This document shows positions 23,715-35,719 of a DNA stretch of 64,000 nt, in pieces. Position 1 is the first letter of the stretch; every line of letters begins with the position of its first letter. The notes under the pieces were generated by a model. The model was not told where the DNA came from. It made no database searches and saw only the letters and a program-made list of their open reading frames with translations. Position numbers and translations under genes: made by a program. The stretch spans positions 33,934,001 through 33,998,000 of the forward strand of contig CM074857.1 of the NCBI GenBank assembly GCA_037501455.1, written 5' to 3'. The DNA comes from Lantana camara. Its lineage: Eukaryota; Streptophyta; Magnoliopsida; Lamiales; Verbenaceae.

Positions 23715-24426
23715 CACTTGTTCACTACATTACATAATTTCACTTACACCCTCAATTCACTCATCTCTAACTTGTAATTAAATTGACCATAAGGACTTAT
23801 GTGCAATTAGATATAAGTAGGCAAGACTTTTGTGACATCATATACATTATATACATTATATTCATTCACCATTTTCATCTCATATACAAAAACTCACACA
23901 CACATCTCTACACACACCCTTGGATCAATTTCAAGGAAGAGAAGAGGAGGATCATCGTGACTTCACCTGAAACTCATTTGCATCATCATCACCATCATCT
24001 CATCCTTTATTTCTTACTTTATTTCAAGGTTTGTGCTATTACCTATAGGTGTGTATGTGTGTATATTGGTGTATGTGTGTCAATTCTTGTTGGAGTAGGA
24101 GTTTGATAAATTTGAGTTTAATATCTTGCTCTTAGGTGTGTGTATATGCTTGAATAAATGATCATTTGTGGAATCCTTGCATGAATTCATGGTTGGTTGA
24201 TTGGGAGAGGATATATGTATTAAATGAGGGTTTATATTGATGAATTTGATTGATCCAAACATGTTAACATGGATTAAATGATTCCTAAATAGAGTATTAT
24301 GTGTATATAATTGTTGTTTGCATGTTAGGACTTGATCTTACCAACTTTGAGCATGTTTTGTAGTGTTTTCAGCTTTTGGCCGAAATCCCCTATTTTGCCC
24401 TGCTTCTTTTCGTGCCTCTGCACCAG

Positions 24427-24548
24427 GACACGCCCGTGTCAACTTTTTCACTGGCGGGGTGACACGCTGGATTCACCTGCCCCTCGTGCGCCTGTACTAA
24501 GTCACGGGCGTGTCTTAGGTTGGCCTTCGAGTGAGATATGCCCGTGAC
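24427..24548. repeat. Array of four 14-bp palindromes, GACAC-GCCC-GTGTC type (5' LTR of C)
   Basis: Copies start at 24427, 24461, 24501 and 24535 (distances 34, 40, 34). The copy at 24427 is GACACGCCCGTGTC. Copies 3 and 4 (GTCACGGGCGTGTC and GATATGCCCGTGAC) could pair over all 14 positions as RNA with two G-U pairs and a 20-nt loop. Confidence 0.85.
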
Positions 24549-25534
24549 TCCCTCTCTTTTGAGCTTGCTTTGTGCTTCGTTTATTTGTTTTGTACGTTCT
24601 CTCCTTATATTTTTTATGACTTGTACACTTCGTAAACATGCTAAATTATATGTTTTAATATGTTAGTGGCATACATGAGCATTTTTCATGAATTAATAGC
24701 ATCAACTCTCTTACCAAATCATTTCATTAACATGCCATTCGTCCAATAATTGGTTCATGGAGTCGAGTCTTACGTTAGTCTTTTCTTTTTTTGTTCAGAG
24801 GTCGATCCAGGTTTTAAGGAGCAGGCTCCTTAGCTCGTACTCCCTTTCTCTTTTCTAGTTGAGGTTTTCTTTATGTATCTAAAGACCGTAATATCTAATG
24901 TGAATGATTTCGGCCAAAACCTTACTATATATCTATAATCTTTAAAATGCAAATGTTTTCTTAAAGAACCCTTTTCAAAATGAAATAATTTCATGACAAC
25001 CATTTTGGCGAGAAAATGCATGCACATGAATTGGGCCTGGGGAAACGTGGGCTTGGACACCTGTACGGCATGGGCCATCGGGCAACCCCATAGCACGTAG
25101 TACCCTTGGAGAATTTCCCGCGTGAATGAGGAGAACGTGAGGTGGGTTATTCTTGAGCCAATGGTTCTCAAACCATCGAAGGAGCGGGTAGGAGTCATGA
25201 GCCCCCGTCTCAACATTTTCGTGAGATGGTTCGAGCCTTGCAAACTCGACCATCGAACCGTGGGGAAAAGGATGGACATGAATGACATGAAAATGATTAT
25301 AATGAATTGCAAGATCACTTATCACATGAAATGAAACGCTTACACAATGGGAGTATGGTTGGAGATTTACCCTGTCGTCGGGTCACAATTGCTAAATGCG
25401 TAATTGTAATTAAATGATGCTTGTAATTCTGGGGATTGGCTCTTTTCTTAACCCATCCACTTGGATCATTGCTAAAACCATACTCGGGGTTATGGGTTGC
25501 ATGCTATGTGAAATTATACATATAAACCCCTCAC

Positions 25535-25552
25535 TTAGTCTTGACAGACTAA
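25535..25552 (+). promoter_or_regulatory. Conserved late-LTR hairpin in element C
   Basis: TTAGTCT-TGAC-AGACTAA has 7-bp perfect arms and a 4-nt loop, followed by CCCCTCC and an acceptor-like TTTCAG. It is repeated at 32729-32746 in the 3' LTR. Confidence 0.65.
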
Positions 25553-25969
25553 CCCCTCCTCACTTTCAGCTTTTGCAAGTCTCGCTAGACGGGGAAATAG
25601 AGTCTGTGAAGTCTCTATTTTGTAGCCTAGCTTGAGCATACCTTGTTGAAGCATATTTTACATACTTATACTTCTATTTTGGGTTTGTATGTTATGATAA
25701 TCTTGGAGTTGATACTTGTAGGCCGAGATGGCCATAGTTGAATGCTCTGCTTATTTCATGGAACTATGATTATTGCTTCCGCTTTTAATCTTGTGCATTG
25801 TCCCTTATGTGATTGTTGGTTAAGGGTTAGCCCCGCTTAGCTTCGATTTTTTTCTTTGTCACCCGTTAACCATTTATTTAGTTCATGTATGGATTTCTAT
25901 TTCATATGTGGATTGGACTCTTGGTGCGGGGGATGTAGAGCCTATCGACTCGGGTGCTACATCCTAAGA

Positions 25970-25982
25970 TGGTAGCAGAGCC
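25970..25982 (+). other. Primer-binding site of element C (one base changed)
   Basis: TGGTAGCAGAGCC corresponds to the initiator tRNA-Met site TGGTATCAGAGCC with T changed to G. It lies eight bases after the 5' LTR end. Confidence 0.8.
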
Positions 25983-26171
25983 TAGGTTGCAAAACCGGGC
26001 TCTTGAGTCGTGTCTTGTCCATCTAGGTCGTACGACATAGGAATTAATTGTCAACTTGCGAGTTTTACATCACTACTTGATTTAATTGTTAACTATTATA
26101 TGATTCATTTAATTACACTTCATGGATAATCTCTAATCCCGACACGCATTTTCAATGTTTTCTTCATGTAG

Positions 26172-27206
26172 ATGGCTCGTGGTCGACCTCGCCAAGATAA
26201 GAGGACCCCCTCACCTCCTAGATATCAACCTCAACCACGTCAACAACCGCAAATGAATATGGAGAATTTAGTGAAAACGGTTTATAACTATGTCGAGCAC
26301 CGGAGAGCTCAAGTACCGCCACAGTAACTAGTTAATCCTTAACTGCCAGCACCTCCACCAATGGTTCGAGACCCTCATGGGTTATTCTTGAGTTATACCC
26401 TGCCAAGGGTTTCAGGCACAACCGATGATGCAGTGGCAGAAGGATGGTTGAACCGGCTAGAGAGAATTTATAGTGTCTGCCAATTCACTACATAAGAGAA
26501 GGCCCAATTTACTATTTTTCAGCTGGATGGAGAGGCCTATGATTTGTGGGAAAGGACGAGAGAAAAGCTTGAAGTGAATGGAGAAGAATTCAATCGGGAG
26601 GTTTTCAAAAGGGAATTTCGGGAGACTTTTGTTCCCGAAGTGGTTAGAGAGAAAAAGGAACAAGAGTTTATGGATTTGAAATAGGGAATTAGAACGGTGG
26701 CCCAATATTTGGTAGTATTTAATTGCCTTGGGAAGTAAGCTCCTCACCTTGTTCGGGATGAGAAAAGAAAAGCGAGAAAATTTATTGCCGACTTGAGGGA
26801 GAACTTGAGGCATGGACATGCCGGTCATAACTTTGAATCCTTCGTCGATACCGTGCAAAGGGACTTGGTAGAAGAGGAAGAATTTAGTAAGAAGGATCCA
26901 ATTCTAAGGATTCAAAGTGGGCAAGGTTTGGGATCGGGATCTAAGAGGCCTATGGTTCAAGCTCCACAACAAGTTAAGACCCCATGGAAGAAGCCTCGAA
27001 TGGCTATACCGACCCCTCCGGTACCCGCAAAACTACCTCCGGCCCCTAACACTAAATTGTGTGCATATTGTGGTTGGAATAACCACACTTGGGAGGAGTT
27101 TAGATGTCGGCTGGGAGCGTGTCTCATTTGTGGATCCCTAGAGCATAAGATGGATACTTGTACGAAAAACACCGGGCCAAGACCATGGGACAGAGGCCAC
27201 TTATAA
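26172..27206 (+). pseudogene. gag: Gag of element C with four premature stops
   Basis: It starts MARGRPRQDKRTPSPPRYQP and stays in one frame to 27206, so there is no frameshift. It is stopped at 26325, 26493, 26682 and 26736. The gag core shows EGWLNRLERIY, AYDLWERTREKLEVNGEEF and RETFVPEVVREKKEQEFMDL. The basic linker is followed by two zinc knuckles: CAYCGWNNHTWEEFRC has six instead of four residues between His and the last Cys, and [14 protein letters not shown] is regular. The gag end overlaps the pol frame by 49 nt, so pol would have been reached by frameshifting or a separate start. Confidence 0.9.
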
Positions 27207-30200
27207 GGGCTCGAGCTTGTGCTATTGATAGGGAGGAGCAGAATGCTAAAATAGATCCCGCCGCCGTGGTGGAAGGTACTATATACATACATGGCACGAG
27301 TATGAATGCATTATTTGATCCTGGTGCTACGTATTCTTTTCTTTCTCGTGATTTGGTTGCTACTTTATGTTTACCTGTTGTTTGTACTTCTTTGTGCTTT
27401 GTGGTTAGCTCTCCGTTGGATAGGAGCTTAGAGACGGATCGTGTGTTTAAGGAGGTTCCGGTGAGTGTAGAGGGTCGTGATTATTCAGCGGATTTCGTGG
27501 AGATGTCGATGTGTCGGTATGGTGCTATTTTGGGGATAGATTGGCTTTTCAAGCACTGTGCTAAGATTGACTGCCGTACTAAGAGAGTCCAGTTGGCTTC
27601 AGAAATATTTGTGGGTTCTAGTTCGAAGACTTTGCCTTTGTTGTCTTTCACTGACGCTCACAGGTTGGTTCGTAAAGGTGCTACAGGGTTTGTTACTTAT
27701 CTCCTTAACAAGCCAAAAGATCAGGCTATACTTGAGGAGACAGAAGTGGTGAAAGATTTTCTCGAAGTTTTCCCGGAGAGTCTTGGTTTCTTACCTCCTA
27801 AACGAAAAATAGAGTTTGTGATCGATCTGTACCCGGACGCCGAGCCTTTCTCTAAAACTCCTTATCGGATGGCTCCAACCGAGTTGAAAGAATTGAAAAA
27901 GCAACTCGAAGAGTTATTGTCTAGTGGGTATATTCGTCCGAGTTCTTCTCCTTGGGGTGCACCGGTCCTATTTGTGAAGAAGAAAGACGGGACCTTGAGA
28001 ATGTGTATTGATTATAGGGAGCTAAACCGAATGACGATCAAGAAAAAATATCCCCTCCCACATATCGAGGAGTTATTCTATATACTTCAGGGATCAAGGG
28101 TCTATTCTAAGCTTAACCTACGTCAGGGATATTATCAGCTGCGAATCCGAGAAGAGGATATTCCGAAGATGGGGTTTAACACTAGGTACGGGCACTATGA
28201 GTTTGTTGTGATGCCGTTCGGTTTGACTAAGGCCCCCGCAGCCTTTATGGATATGATGCATAGGATTTTTCGGCCTTTTCTTGACAAGTTTGTGGTGATC
28301 TTCATTGATGATATACTGGTATTTTCAAAGTCCACTGAAGAGCATGCGAGACACCTTAAGCTTGTGTTGCAGACCTTGAAAGAGCATCAACTATTTGCAA
28401 AGTTCAGCAAGTGCGACTTCTGGATTGATAAGGTTTCTTTCTTGGGTCTTGTTATTTCGGAGAAGGGTGTTGAAGTTGATCCTGCAAAGATTGAGACCGT
28501 GATGAAGTGGGAAGCACCGAAGAATACCTCAGAAGTTTGAAGTTTCTTGGCTCTAGCAGGATATTACAGAAGATTTGTGAAAGATTTCTCGAAGATTGCC
28601 TCTCCATTAACCCGATTAACTAAGAAAGAGGTGAAGTTCGAGTGGGATAAAGCATGTGAGAAAAGCTTCAATCTCTTGAAAAAGAAACTCACTATCGCCC
28701 CGGTCTTAACACTACCCAAAGGCTCCGAGAACTATGCCTTTTTTACAGATGCATCTAAGGAAGGATTAGGTTCTGTTTTGATGCAAAAGGGGAAAGTGGT
28801 TGCTTATGCTTCTAGAAAGTTATAGGAGCATGAGAAGAATTATCCCACTCATGATTTGGAGTTAACTGCCGTGATCTTTGCACTTGGAAAGTGGAAACAC
28901 TATTTGTATGGCGTGTATTTTGAGATCTTCACTGACCACAAGAGCCTCCAATATTTATTGACTCAGAAGGATTTGAATATGAGACAAAGGCGTTGGATGT
29001 AGTTACTTGAAGACTATGATTGTACGATCAAGTACCATCCCGGTAAAGCCAATGTGGTCACCGATGCACTTAGTAGGAAGGCTAGTGTATCGAGCTTGGA
29101 AGTGGGTGAAAGTAGTGGAGTTGAGCCTGTTATTGTGAAGGCTCGTGTTGCTAATATCACCATACAACTGGATTTGAAGCATTGTTTATTTGAAGCTCAG
29201 ACTACTGATTCGGGAGTTCAGAAGTTGGTTGCCAAGGCCAGAGCAGATCCAGAATGTCTGTTTGGGTTCGACAAAACTGGTCTTATTTGTTTCAAGAAAC
29301 ATGTGGTTGTACCTGATGAGTTGAAACGGGTATTGCTTGAAGAGGCTCACAAATCAGCTTACTCTATCCACCTCGGAGGAAATAAGATGTACAAAGATCT
29401 TAAGCAATATTATTGGTGGAATGGGTTAAAAAAGGATGTAGCTGAGTATGTGAAGCATTATATGACCTGCCAGAAGGTTAAGGCTGAACATTAGAAACCT
29501 GGAGGGCTTTTACAACCGTTACCTATTCCAGAGTGGAAGTGGGAGCAGGTGACGACGGATTTGGTATCCGGGTTTCCGAGAGTAAAGGGTGGTTATGATG
29601 GTATTTGGGTGATTGTGAACCGCCTGAATAAGTCGGCACATTTTCTACCAGTTCGGATGTGTTTCAAGATTAGCAAGCTAGCCGAATTGTACAACCGAGA
29701 GATTGTTCGGCTTCATAGTATTCCGGTCAGCATAGTGTCGGATAGAGATTCCAGGTTTACTTCGAGGTTGTGGTAGGAGCCACAAGGTATTTTGGGCATG
29801 AAGCTCAAGTTTAGTACCGTATCACACCCTCAAACAGATGGCCAATCCGAGAGATTGATTAAGTATCTCGATGATTTGCTTCGAGCTTGCACCTTGGATT
29901 TTCAGACTTCTTGGGATCAATAACTTCCCTTGATCGAGTTCGCCTACAATAACAGTTTTCAAGCTTCGATCGGTATGGCCCCTTATAAGTTACTTTATGG
30001 TCAGAAGTGGCGATCTCTGTTGTTTTTCAACTTAGAAGAGTGGAAATAGACTAAACAAGAGGGCGTTAAGAAGGGTGAGAAGTTGGAGAAACCTTCTAAA
30101 GCCGTACGGGATATGATTGAGAAAGTCCAATTGGCACAACAACAGATGAAAGCAGCTCAAGATAGACAGAAAAGCTACGCCGACCTTCGGGGAAGAGACC

Positions 30201-30648
30201 TGAAGTTTGAGGTGGGGACCGTATGTTCTTGAAGGAGTACCCGCGTAAAGGATTTGCTCAGATTGGGAGATGAGGGAAGCTTAACCCTTGTTACTTGGGT
30301 CCATTTGTGATACTTGAGAAAATTGGAAAAGTGGCGTATCCTCTGGACCTACTTCCGAGCTTGACCGAGATTCACAATATCTTCCATGTTTCTCAACTAA
30401 GGAAGTACTATCCCGATGAATCCGAGATTCTCCCCATTGAAGAAGTTGAAGAGGCTGATTTGTAACCGGATTTAACCTTTGTCCAAAAGCCGGTGAAGAT
30501 TTTAGATCACAAGTTTCAAGTGTTGAGAAACCGGCAAATTCCCTTAGTTAAGGTTTTATGGCGAAGTGATAAGACTAAGGAAGCCACTTGGGAAATCGAG
30601 GAAAAGATGAGGAAGTTTCATCCGGAGATGTTTCCACCCGAGCAGTGA
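27158..30648 (+). pseudogene. pol: Pol of element C: protease, RT, RNase H, integrase, chromodomain-like tail
   Basis: Protease shows [12 protein letters not shown], where the catalytic D-S/T-G is DPG. Reverse transcriptase (about 27830-28420) has the intact catalytic box [10 protein letters not shown]. RNase H follows with FFTDASKEGLGSVL. Integrase has the zinc-binding H-H-C-C region (HKSAYSIHLGGNKMY, then HYMTCQ), the first Asp in TTDLVSGFP, the second in VSDRDSRF and the Glu in TDGQSERLI, so the DDE triad is visible. The tail LRNRQIPLVKVLWRSDKTKE resembles the C-terminal (chromo)domain of Tekay-type elements. In-frame stops are at 28538, 28823, 29000, 29492, 29774, 29921 and 30047, and a one-base loss near 30216 shifts the frame. 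Not functional. Confidence 0.92.
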
Positions 30649-30667
30649 ATATGGGGACCAAATTCTT

Positions 30668-30682
30668 TTAAGGGGGGAAGAT
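30668..30682 (+). other. Polypurine tract of element C
   Basis: TTAAGGGGGGAAGAT lies immediately before the TGTGACGCC start of the 3' LTR. Confidence 0.85.
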
Positions 30683-30859
30683 TGTGACGCCCCGTGCTCT
30701 CGTCTTCCAGGTAAGAGCTAGGAATTATTTACTTATTTTCTTTCACACTTTATTTTGCAAATTGTAAGATTTAATACCTAATTAACTATAATTGAACTTA
30801 ATTGCATTGATATAACTAAAGTGTTTAGTTATGTCATGCATATAGATTATACTTAACTT

Positions 30860-30909
<50 letters not shown>

Positions 30910-33155
30910 ACTTGTTCAGTACATTACATAATTTCACTTACATCCTCAATTCACTCGTCTCTAACTTGTAATTAAATTGATCATAAGGACTTATGTGCAA
31001 TTAGCTATAAGTAGGCAAGACTTTTGTGACATTATATACATTATATACACTATATTCATTCATTATTTTCATCTCATATACAAGAACTCACACACACATC
31101 CCTACACACACCTTTGGCTCGATTTCAAGGAAGAGAAGAGGAGGATCGTCGTGACTTCACCCGGAACTCATTTGCATCATCATCACCATCATCTCATCCC
31201 TTATTTCTTCCTTTCTTTCAAGGTTTGTGCATATTACCTATAGGTGTGTATGTGTGTATATTGGTGTATGTTTGTCAATTGTTGTTGGAGTAGGAGTTTG
31301 ATGAATTTGAGTTTAATATCTTGCTCTTAGGTGTGTATATGCTTTAATAAATGATCATTTGCGGAATCCTTGCATGAATTCATGGTTGGTTGATTGGGAG
31401 TGGATATATGTATTAAATGAGGGTTTATATTGATGAATTTGATTGATCCAAACATGTTAGCATGGATTAAATGATGCCTAAATAGAGTATTACATATATA
31501 AAATTGTTGTTTGCATGTTAGGACTTGATCTTACCAACTTTGAGCATGTTTTGTAGTGTTTTGAGCTTTTGGCCGAAATCCCCTGTTTGGCCCTGCTTCT
31601 CTTCACGCCTCTGCACCAGGACAAGCCCGTGTCAACTTTTTCACTGGCAGGGTGACACTCCCGTGTCACCTGCGCCTCGCGTGCCTGTACTAAGTTACGG
31701 GCGTGTCTCAGGTTGACCTTGGGGTGAGAAATGCCCGTGTCTCCCTCTCTTGTGAGCTTGCTTTGTGCTTCGTTTATTTGTTTTGTACGTTCTCTCCTTA
31801 TATTGTTTATGACTTGTACACTTCGTGAACATGCTAATTTTATATGTTTTAATATGTTAGTGGTATACATGAGCATTTTCATGAATTAATAACATCAACT
31901 CTCTTACCAAATCATTTCATTAACATGCCGTTCGTCCAATAATTGGTTCATGGAGTCGAGTCTTACGTTAGTCTTTTCTTTTCTTGTTCAGAGGTCGATC
32001 CAGGATTTGAGGAGCAGGCTCCTTAGCTCGTACTCCCTTTCTCTTTTCAAGGTGAGGTTTTCTTTATTTATTTAAAGCCCGTAATATCCAATATGAATGA
32101 TTTCGGCCAAAACCTTACAATATATCTATAATCTTTAAAATGCAAATGTTTTCTTAAAGAAGCCTTTTCAAAATGAAATGATTTCATGACAACCGTTTTG
32201 GCCAAAAAATGTACGCACATGAATTGGGCCCCGGGAAAATGTGGGCATGGACACCGATACAGCATTGGGCGGTCGGGCAACCCCTTAGCACGTAGTACCC
32301 TTTGAGAATTTCCCGCGTGAACGAGGAGAACATGAGGCGGGTTATTCTTGAGCCAATGGTTCTCAAACCATCGAAGGAGCGGGTAGGAGTCTTGAGCCCC
32401 CGTCTCAACATTTTCATGAGATGGTTCGAGCCTTACAAACTTGACTATCGAACTGTGGGGAAAAGGATGGACATGAATGACATGAAAATTATTATAATGA
32501 ATTGCATGATCACTTATCACATGAAATGAAATGCTTACACAATGGGATTATGGTTGGAGATTTACCCTCTCGCCGGGTCACGATTTCCAAATGCCTAATT
32601 GTAATTAAATGATGCTTGTAATTCCGGGTATTGGCTCTTTTCTTAAACCATCCACTTGGATCTTTGCTAAAACCATACTAGAGTTATGGGTTACATGCTA
32701 TGTGAAATTATACAAATAAACCCCTCACTTAGTCTTGACAGACTAACCCCTCCTCACTTTCAACTTTTGCAGGTCTCACTAGGCGGGGAAATAGTGTCCG
32801 TCAAGTCTCTATTGTGTAGCCTAGCTTGAGCATACCTAGTTGATGCATATTTTACATACTTATACTTCTATTTTGGGTTTATATGCTATGATAATCTTGG
32901 AGTTGATACTTGTACGCCGAGATGGCCATAGTTGAATACTCTGCTTATTTCATGGAACTATGATTATTGCTTCCGCTTTTAATCTTGTGCATTGTCCCTT
33001 ATGTGATTGCTGGTTAAGGGTTAGCCCCGCTTGGCTTCGGTTCTTTTCTTTGTCACTCGTTCTCCATTTGTTTAGTTCGTGTATGGATTTCTATTTCATA
33101 TATGGATTAGACTCTTGGTGCGGGGGATGTAGAGCCTATCGACTCGGGTGCTACA
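30683..33155 (+). repeat. 3' LTR of element C
   Basis: It is collinear with the 5' LTR at roughly 95% identity by eye, with a shorter (TA)n tract and a small deletion after the first 30 bases. The divergence suggests C is older than A. Palindrome array (31620-31741) and late hairpin (32729-32746) are kept. Confidence 0.9.
31620..31741. repeat. Palindrome array in the 3' LTR of C
   Basis: Copies start at 31620, 31654, 31694 and 31728, exactly the 34-40-34 spacing of the 5' LTR. The second copy (GACACTCCCGTGTC) is better preserved here than in the 5' LTR. Confidence 0.85.
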
Positions 33156-35677
33156 TAATTTATTTTCCTTCAAAGTTTGCAAAACTAGCCGCAAGTGGGT
33201 CTTATGTTCCTCTTTGGACTTGGAAAAGATTAAAATATCATCGATGAATATCACTACGAACTTATCTTAGAATGGTTTAAAAACTCGATACATAAGATCC
33301 ATGAAATGTAGTTGGAGCATTAGTCAATCAGAATGGAATTACTACAAACTCGTAGTGTCCGTATCTTGAATTGAAAGCTGTTTTCGATATATCTTCCTCT
33401 CGAATCTTCAGTTGATAGTACCCTTGCCTCAAATCGAGCTTCGAGTATACAAAAGGTCCCTAAAGCACGTAAAAAGTTCTTCGATGTGCGGCAATGGATA
33501 CTTGTTCTTGATAGTGAACCGATTGAGCTCTCGATAGTCGATGCACATCCTGAGGATCCCATCTTTCTTTTTCACAAAAAGCACATGGGTTCCCCATGAA
33601 GAAATGTTAGGTCGAATAAATCCTTTGTCAAGCAACTTGGTTAGTTGCTTCTTCAACTCGGCCAATTCTGTTGGGGCCATTCTATATGGTGTCTTCGAGT
33701 ATAGGGAACACCAGGAATTATCTCAATGAAAAATTCCAATTCCCTTTGTGGAGGTAGGGAGTCTAGATCTTCAGAAAACATTTCAGGATATTCCTTTACT
33801 ACTTTCACTTCCACTAATCTTTGTTGATCTTGGGGCTTATTAATCAAATAAGTAAGGAATGCTTGATTCTCGTCCGTAATCATTCTTTTAACCTCCGAGA
33901 ATGATATCATTGGGATAATCATACGTGTATCCATTTTAAAATTTAGTGTTGGTGTCGAGTCTCCTAATAAGATCTTCTTATTAAAACAGTCGACTTGGGC
34001 TTAATATCGATATAACCTATCCATTCCTAGAATAACTGCATAACCTTGAATTGGTAGTTTAATAAGATCGATATCATACTCTTTTCCTTCAATTGTTATC
34101 GGCCACTTAGAGTATAATTTATCAGTTACCAAGCTAGAGCCTATGGGCATTCGTACCTAGACTTGGTAAAGAACAACTTCACAATTGATTGTTAAAGCAT
34201 TAGAAAAAGTTGGTGCTCTAAAAGAATGAGTAGCTCTACAATCAAATAAAACTTTACCCTCAGAGCCAAGAATTGAGAGTTTACCTTCAACCACCTCGTT
34301 AGGCTCGGAAGCCTCCTTTCCTAGGATCGCGTATTCCCTAGCTGGTACTTTTGGCTTCCCTCTTGTTAGTTTCATTGGTTGCTTTCCTTTTGTAGTGACA
34401 CTAATAGGGTTGCCCTGCTGTGGGCAGTCCTTTATGAAATGTTCGCCATTCCCATATCTATAGCATTTCTTGTTTTTCTTCCAACATTCATCTTTATTAT
34501 GGTTTGGCCCTCTACAATATCTACACTTTTCAATTGGAGTTTTCTGAGGAGTGATGACCACTCATTTAGCTCCTTCAAGGTGTCGAGGGTTGTACCTATG
34601 CTGAGTTTTTTCTACCTTTCGAGCTGGACTCTCATACTTAACAAATTTTCCTTTATTAACTCAATGCTCAATTCGACGTAATTCATGCAACTTAGATTCC
34701 ACTTGTAGAGACTGACTGCTTAATTGTAACTGAAAATGTCACAAGCCACAAGAGCTCTTCGAATCTTTGCCCTAAGGCCATTGATAAATTTTCGAGTCAC
34801 TCTGGTCTCATCGGCCTAGATGTGAGGTACGTATTGAAACAAACAATTAAATTGAGCCTCATACTTAGCTATGGTAGACATTAGCTAAATCAAAGCTAAA
34901 AATTCTCTTTCCCTGGAATTTTACTACTTGGGGAACATACTTATTATGGAAAACATGTGAAAAGTTCTCCCAAGTCCAAGAAGTTCCTTTTTGCTCCCAT
35001 TGGCCAGCTATAAGTCACCACCAGTGTCGAGTCGCGCCTTCCATCAAGAAAGTAGCATGTTTGATCTTTTGCTGATCCAAGTAAATTAGTACTCGAAAAA
35101 TATTTTCTCCAAGAAAGTAGCATGTCTAGTAACCCAACAAATTTTAGCTGATGAAATTTGAGTAATCGTTCGAGCGCTTTATCTTTCTGATTTAGTTTTT
35201 CTTCAGTTCGAGCATGACTGTATAGTGTCTGATTTTGTGTTAATCGTTGCATCAACATATCTCCCATAGCAGGTAATTGAGGTGCTTGTGGAGGAGTTTT
35301 GGATACTTTGTTCGCCATCCGACTCATTTCCAATAGGTATTCCTTGTCCTCTTCCCTTTGCAGGATCGGACTGATTGATTAGGGTCTACCCCTTCGAGTG
35401 GTGTGTCCACGTGAATGAGTTTATGAGGCTTGTTACGAAGCTATTTTCTAAACGTATGACAATCAAAGTGATTCTCATGTTAGTTCGAGTTAGGCTATGT
35501 CACAAGAGTATCTCCTATCGGGTTCTTATATCTTCTTCCGAGTTCGAGCAAAATCCGACTATTGTCGCCTTACCCTTATCCCTCGATATCCTATCGAAAG
35601 ATCAAAATTAGTAAAACTAAGTCAATTCTCTATATCCTTAGGACCCTGTCCTAGTGTAGCTTAAACGTTTGACCTAA
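33156..35677 (-). pseudogene. Element D, 5' half: gag, protease, start of RT
   Basis: On the minus strand gag runs from about 35333 (MEMSRMANKVSKTPPQAPQL) to 34200. It has two zinc knuckles: CRYCRGPNHNKDEC is complete, while CYRYGNGEHFIKDC has Tyr for the second Cys. Protease reads LFDCRATHSF instead of the D-S-G form. Reverse transcriptase follows with [33 protein letters not shown] and [14 protein letters not shown], then stops at 33156 where C is inserted. Several frameshifts and stops are present. It continues at 23419. Confidence 0.88.
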
Positions 35678-35719
35678 GCTCTGAAACCATCCTGTACTCA
35701 AGTAACAAACTGGGTCCCA
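35678..35719 (-). other. Primer-binding site of D and stub of its 5' LTR
   Basis: The minus strand reads TGGTTTCAGAGC (35689-35678), the initiator tRNA-Met PBS with one change. Beyond it only about 27 bp of LTR end remain, ending TTGAGTACA, before TRIM sequence begins at 35720. Most of the D 5' LTR is missing. Confidence 0.65.

Larger units (their letters stand above)
23420..25961 (+). repeat. 5' LTR of element C
   Basis: It starts TGTGACGCCCC and ends CTCGGGTGCTACA. A TATA-like TATAAGTAGG lies near 23812. A leader with CATCATCATC repeats ends at a donor-like CAAG|GT (24029). Then come the palindrome array (24427-24548), an acceptor-like TTGTTCAG (about 24800), the TTAGTCT/AGACTAA hairpin (25535-25552) and the LTR end. 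A long (TA)n tract is at about 23638-23710. Confidence 0.9.
23420..33155 (+). mobile_element. Element C: complete but disabled Ty3/gypsy chromovirus (Tekay/Del type)
   Basis: LTRs lie at 23420-25961 and 30683-33155. The flanks are gaatt (23415-23419) and taatt (33156-33160), one mismatch. PBS, gag, pol and polypurine tract appear in the order gag-protease-RT-RNase H-integrase-C-terminal domain. It interrupts the RT of element D between a [12 protein letters not shown] stretch and FAKFNKCEFW. Seven stops in pol, four in gag, one frameshift and an altered PBS disable it. Confidence 0.92.

Noticed and set aside
23783..24106. Open frame with a histidine run (also at 30977-31243)
   Set aside because: The His run comes from CATCATCACC repeats in the LTR leader of C; the frame ends soon after the donor-like site and is not conserved between the two LTRs.
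26457..26858. 133-codon minus-strand frame over C gag
   Set aside because: It is antisense to the clear gag sequence; a shadow frame.
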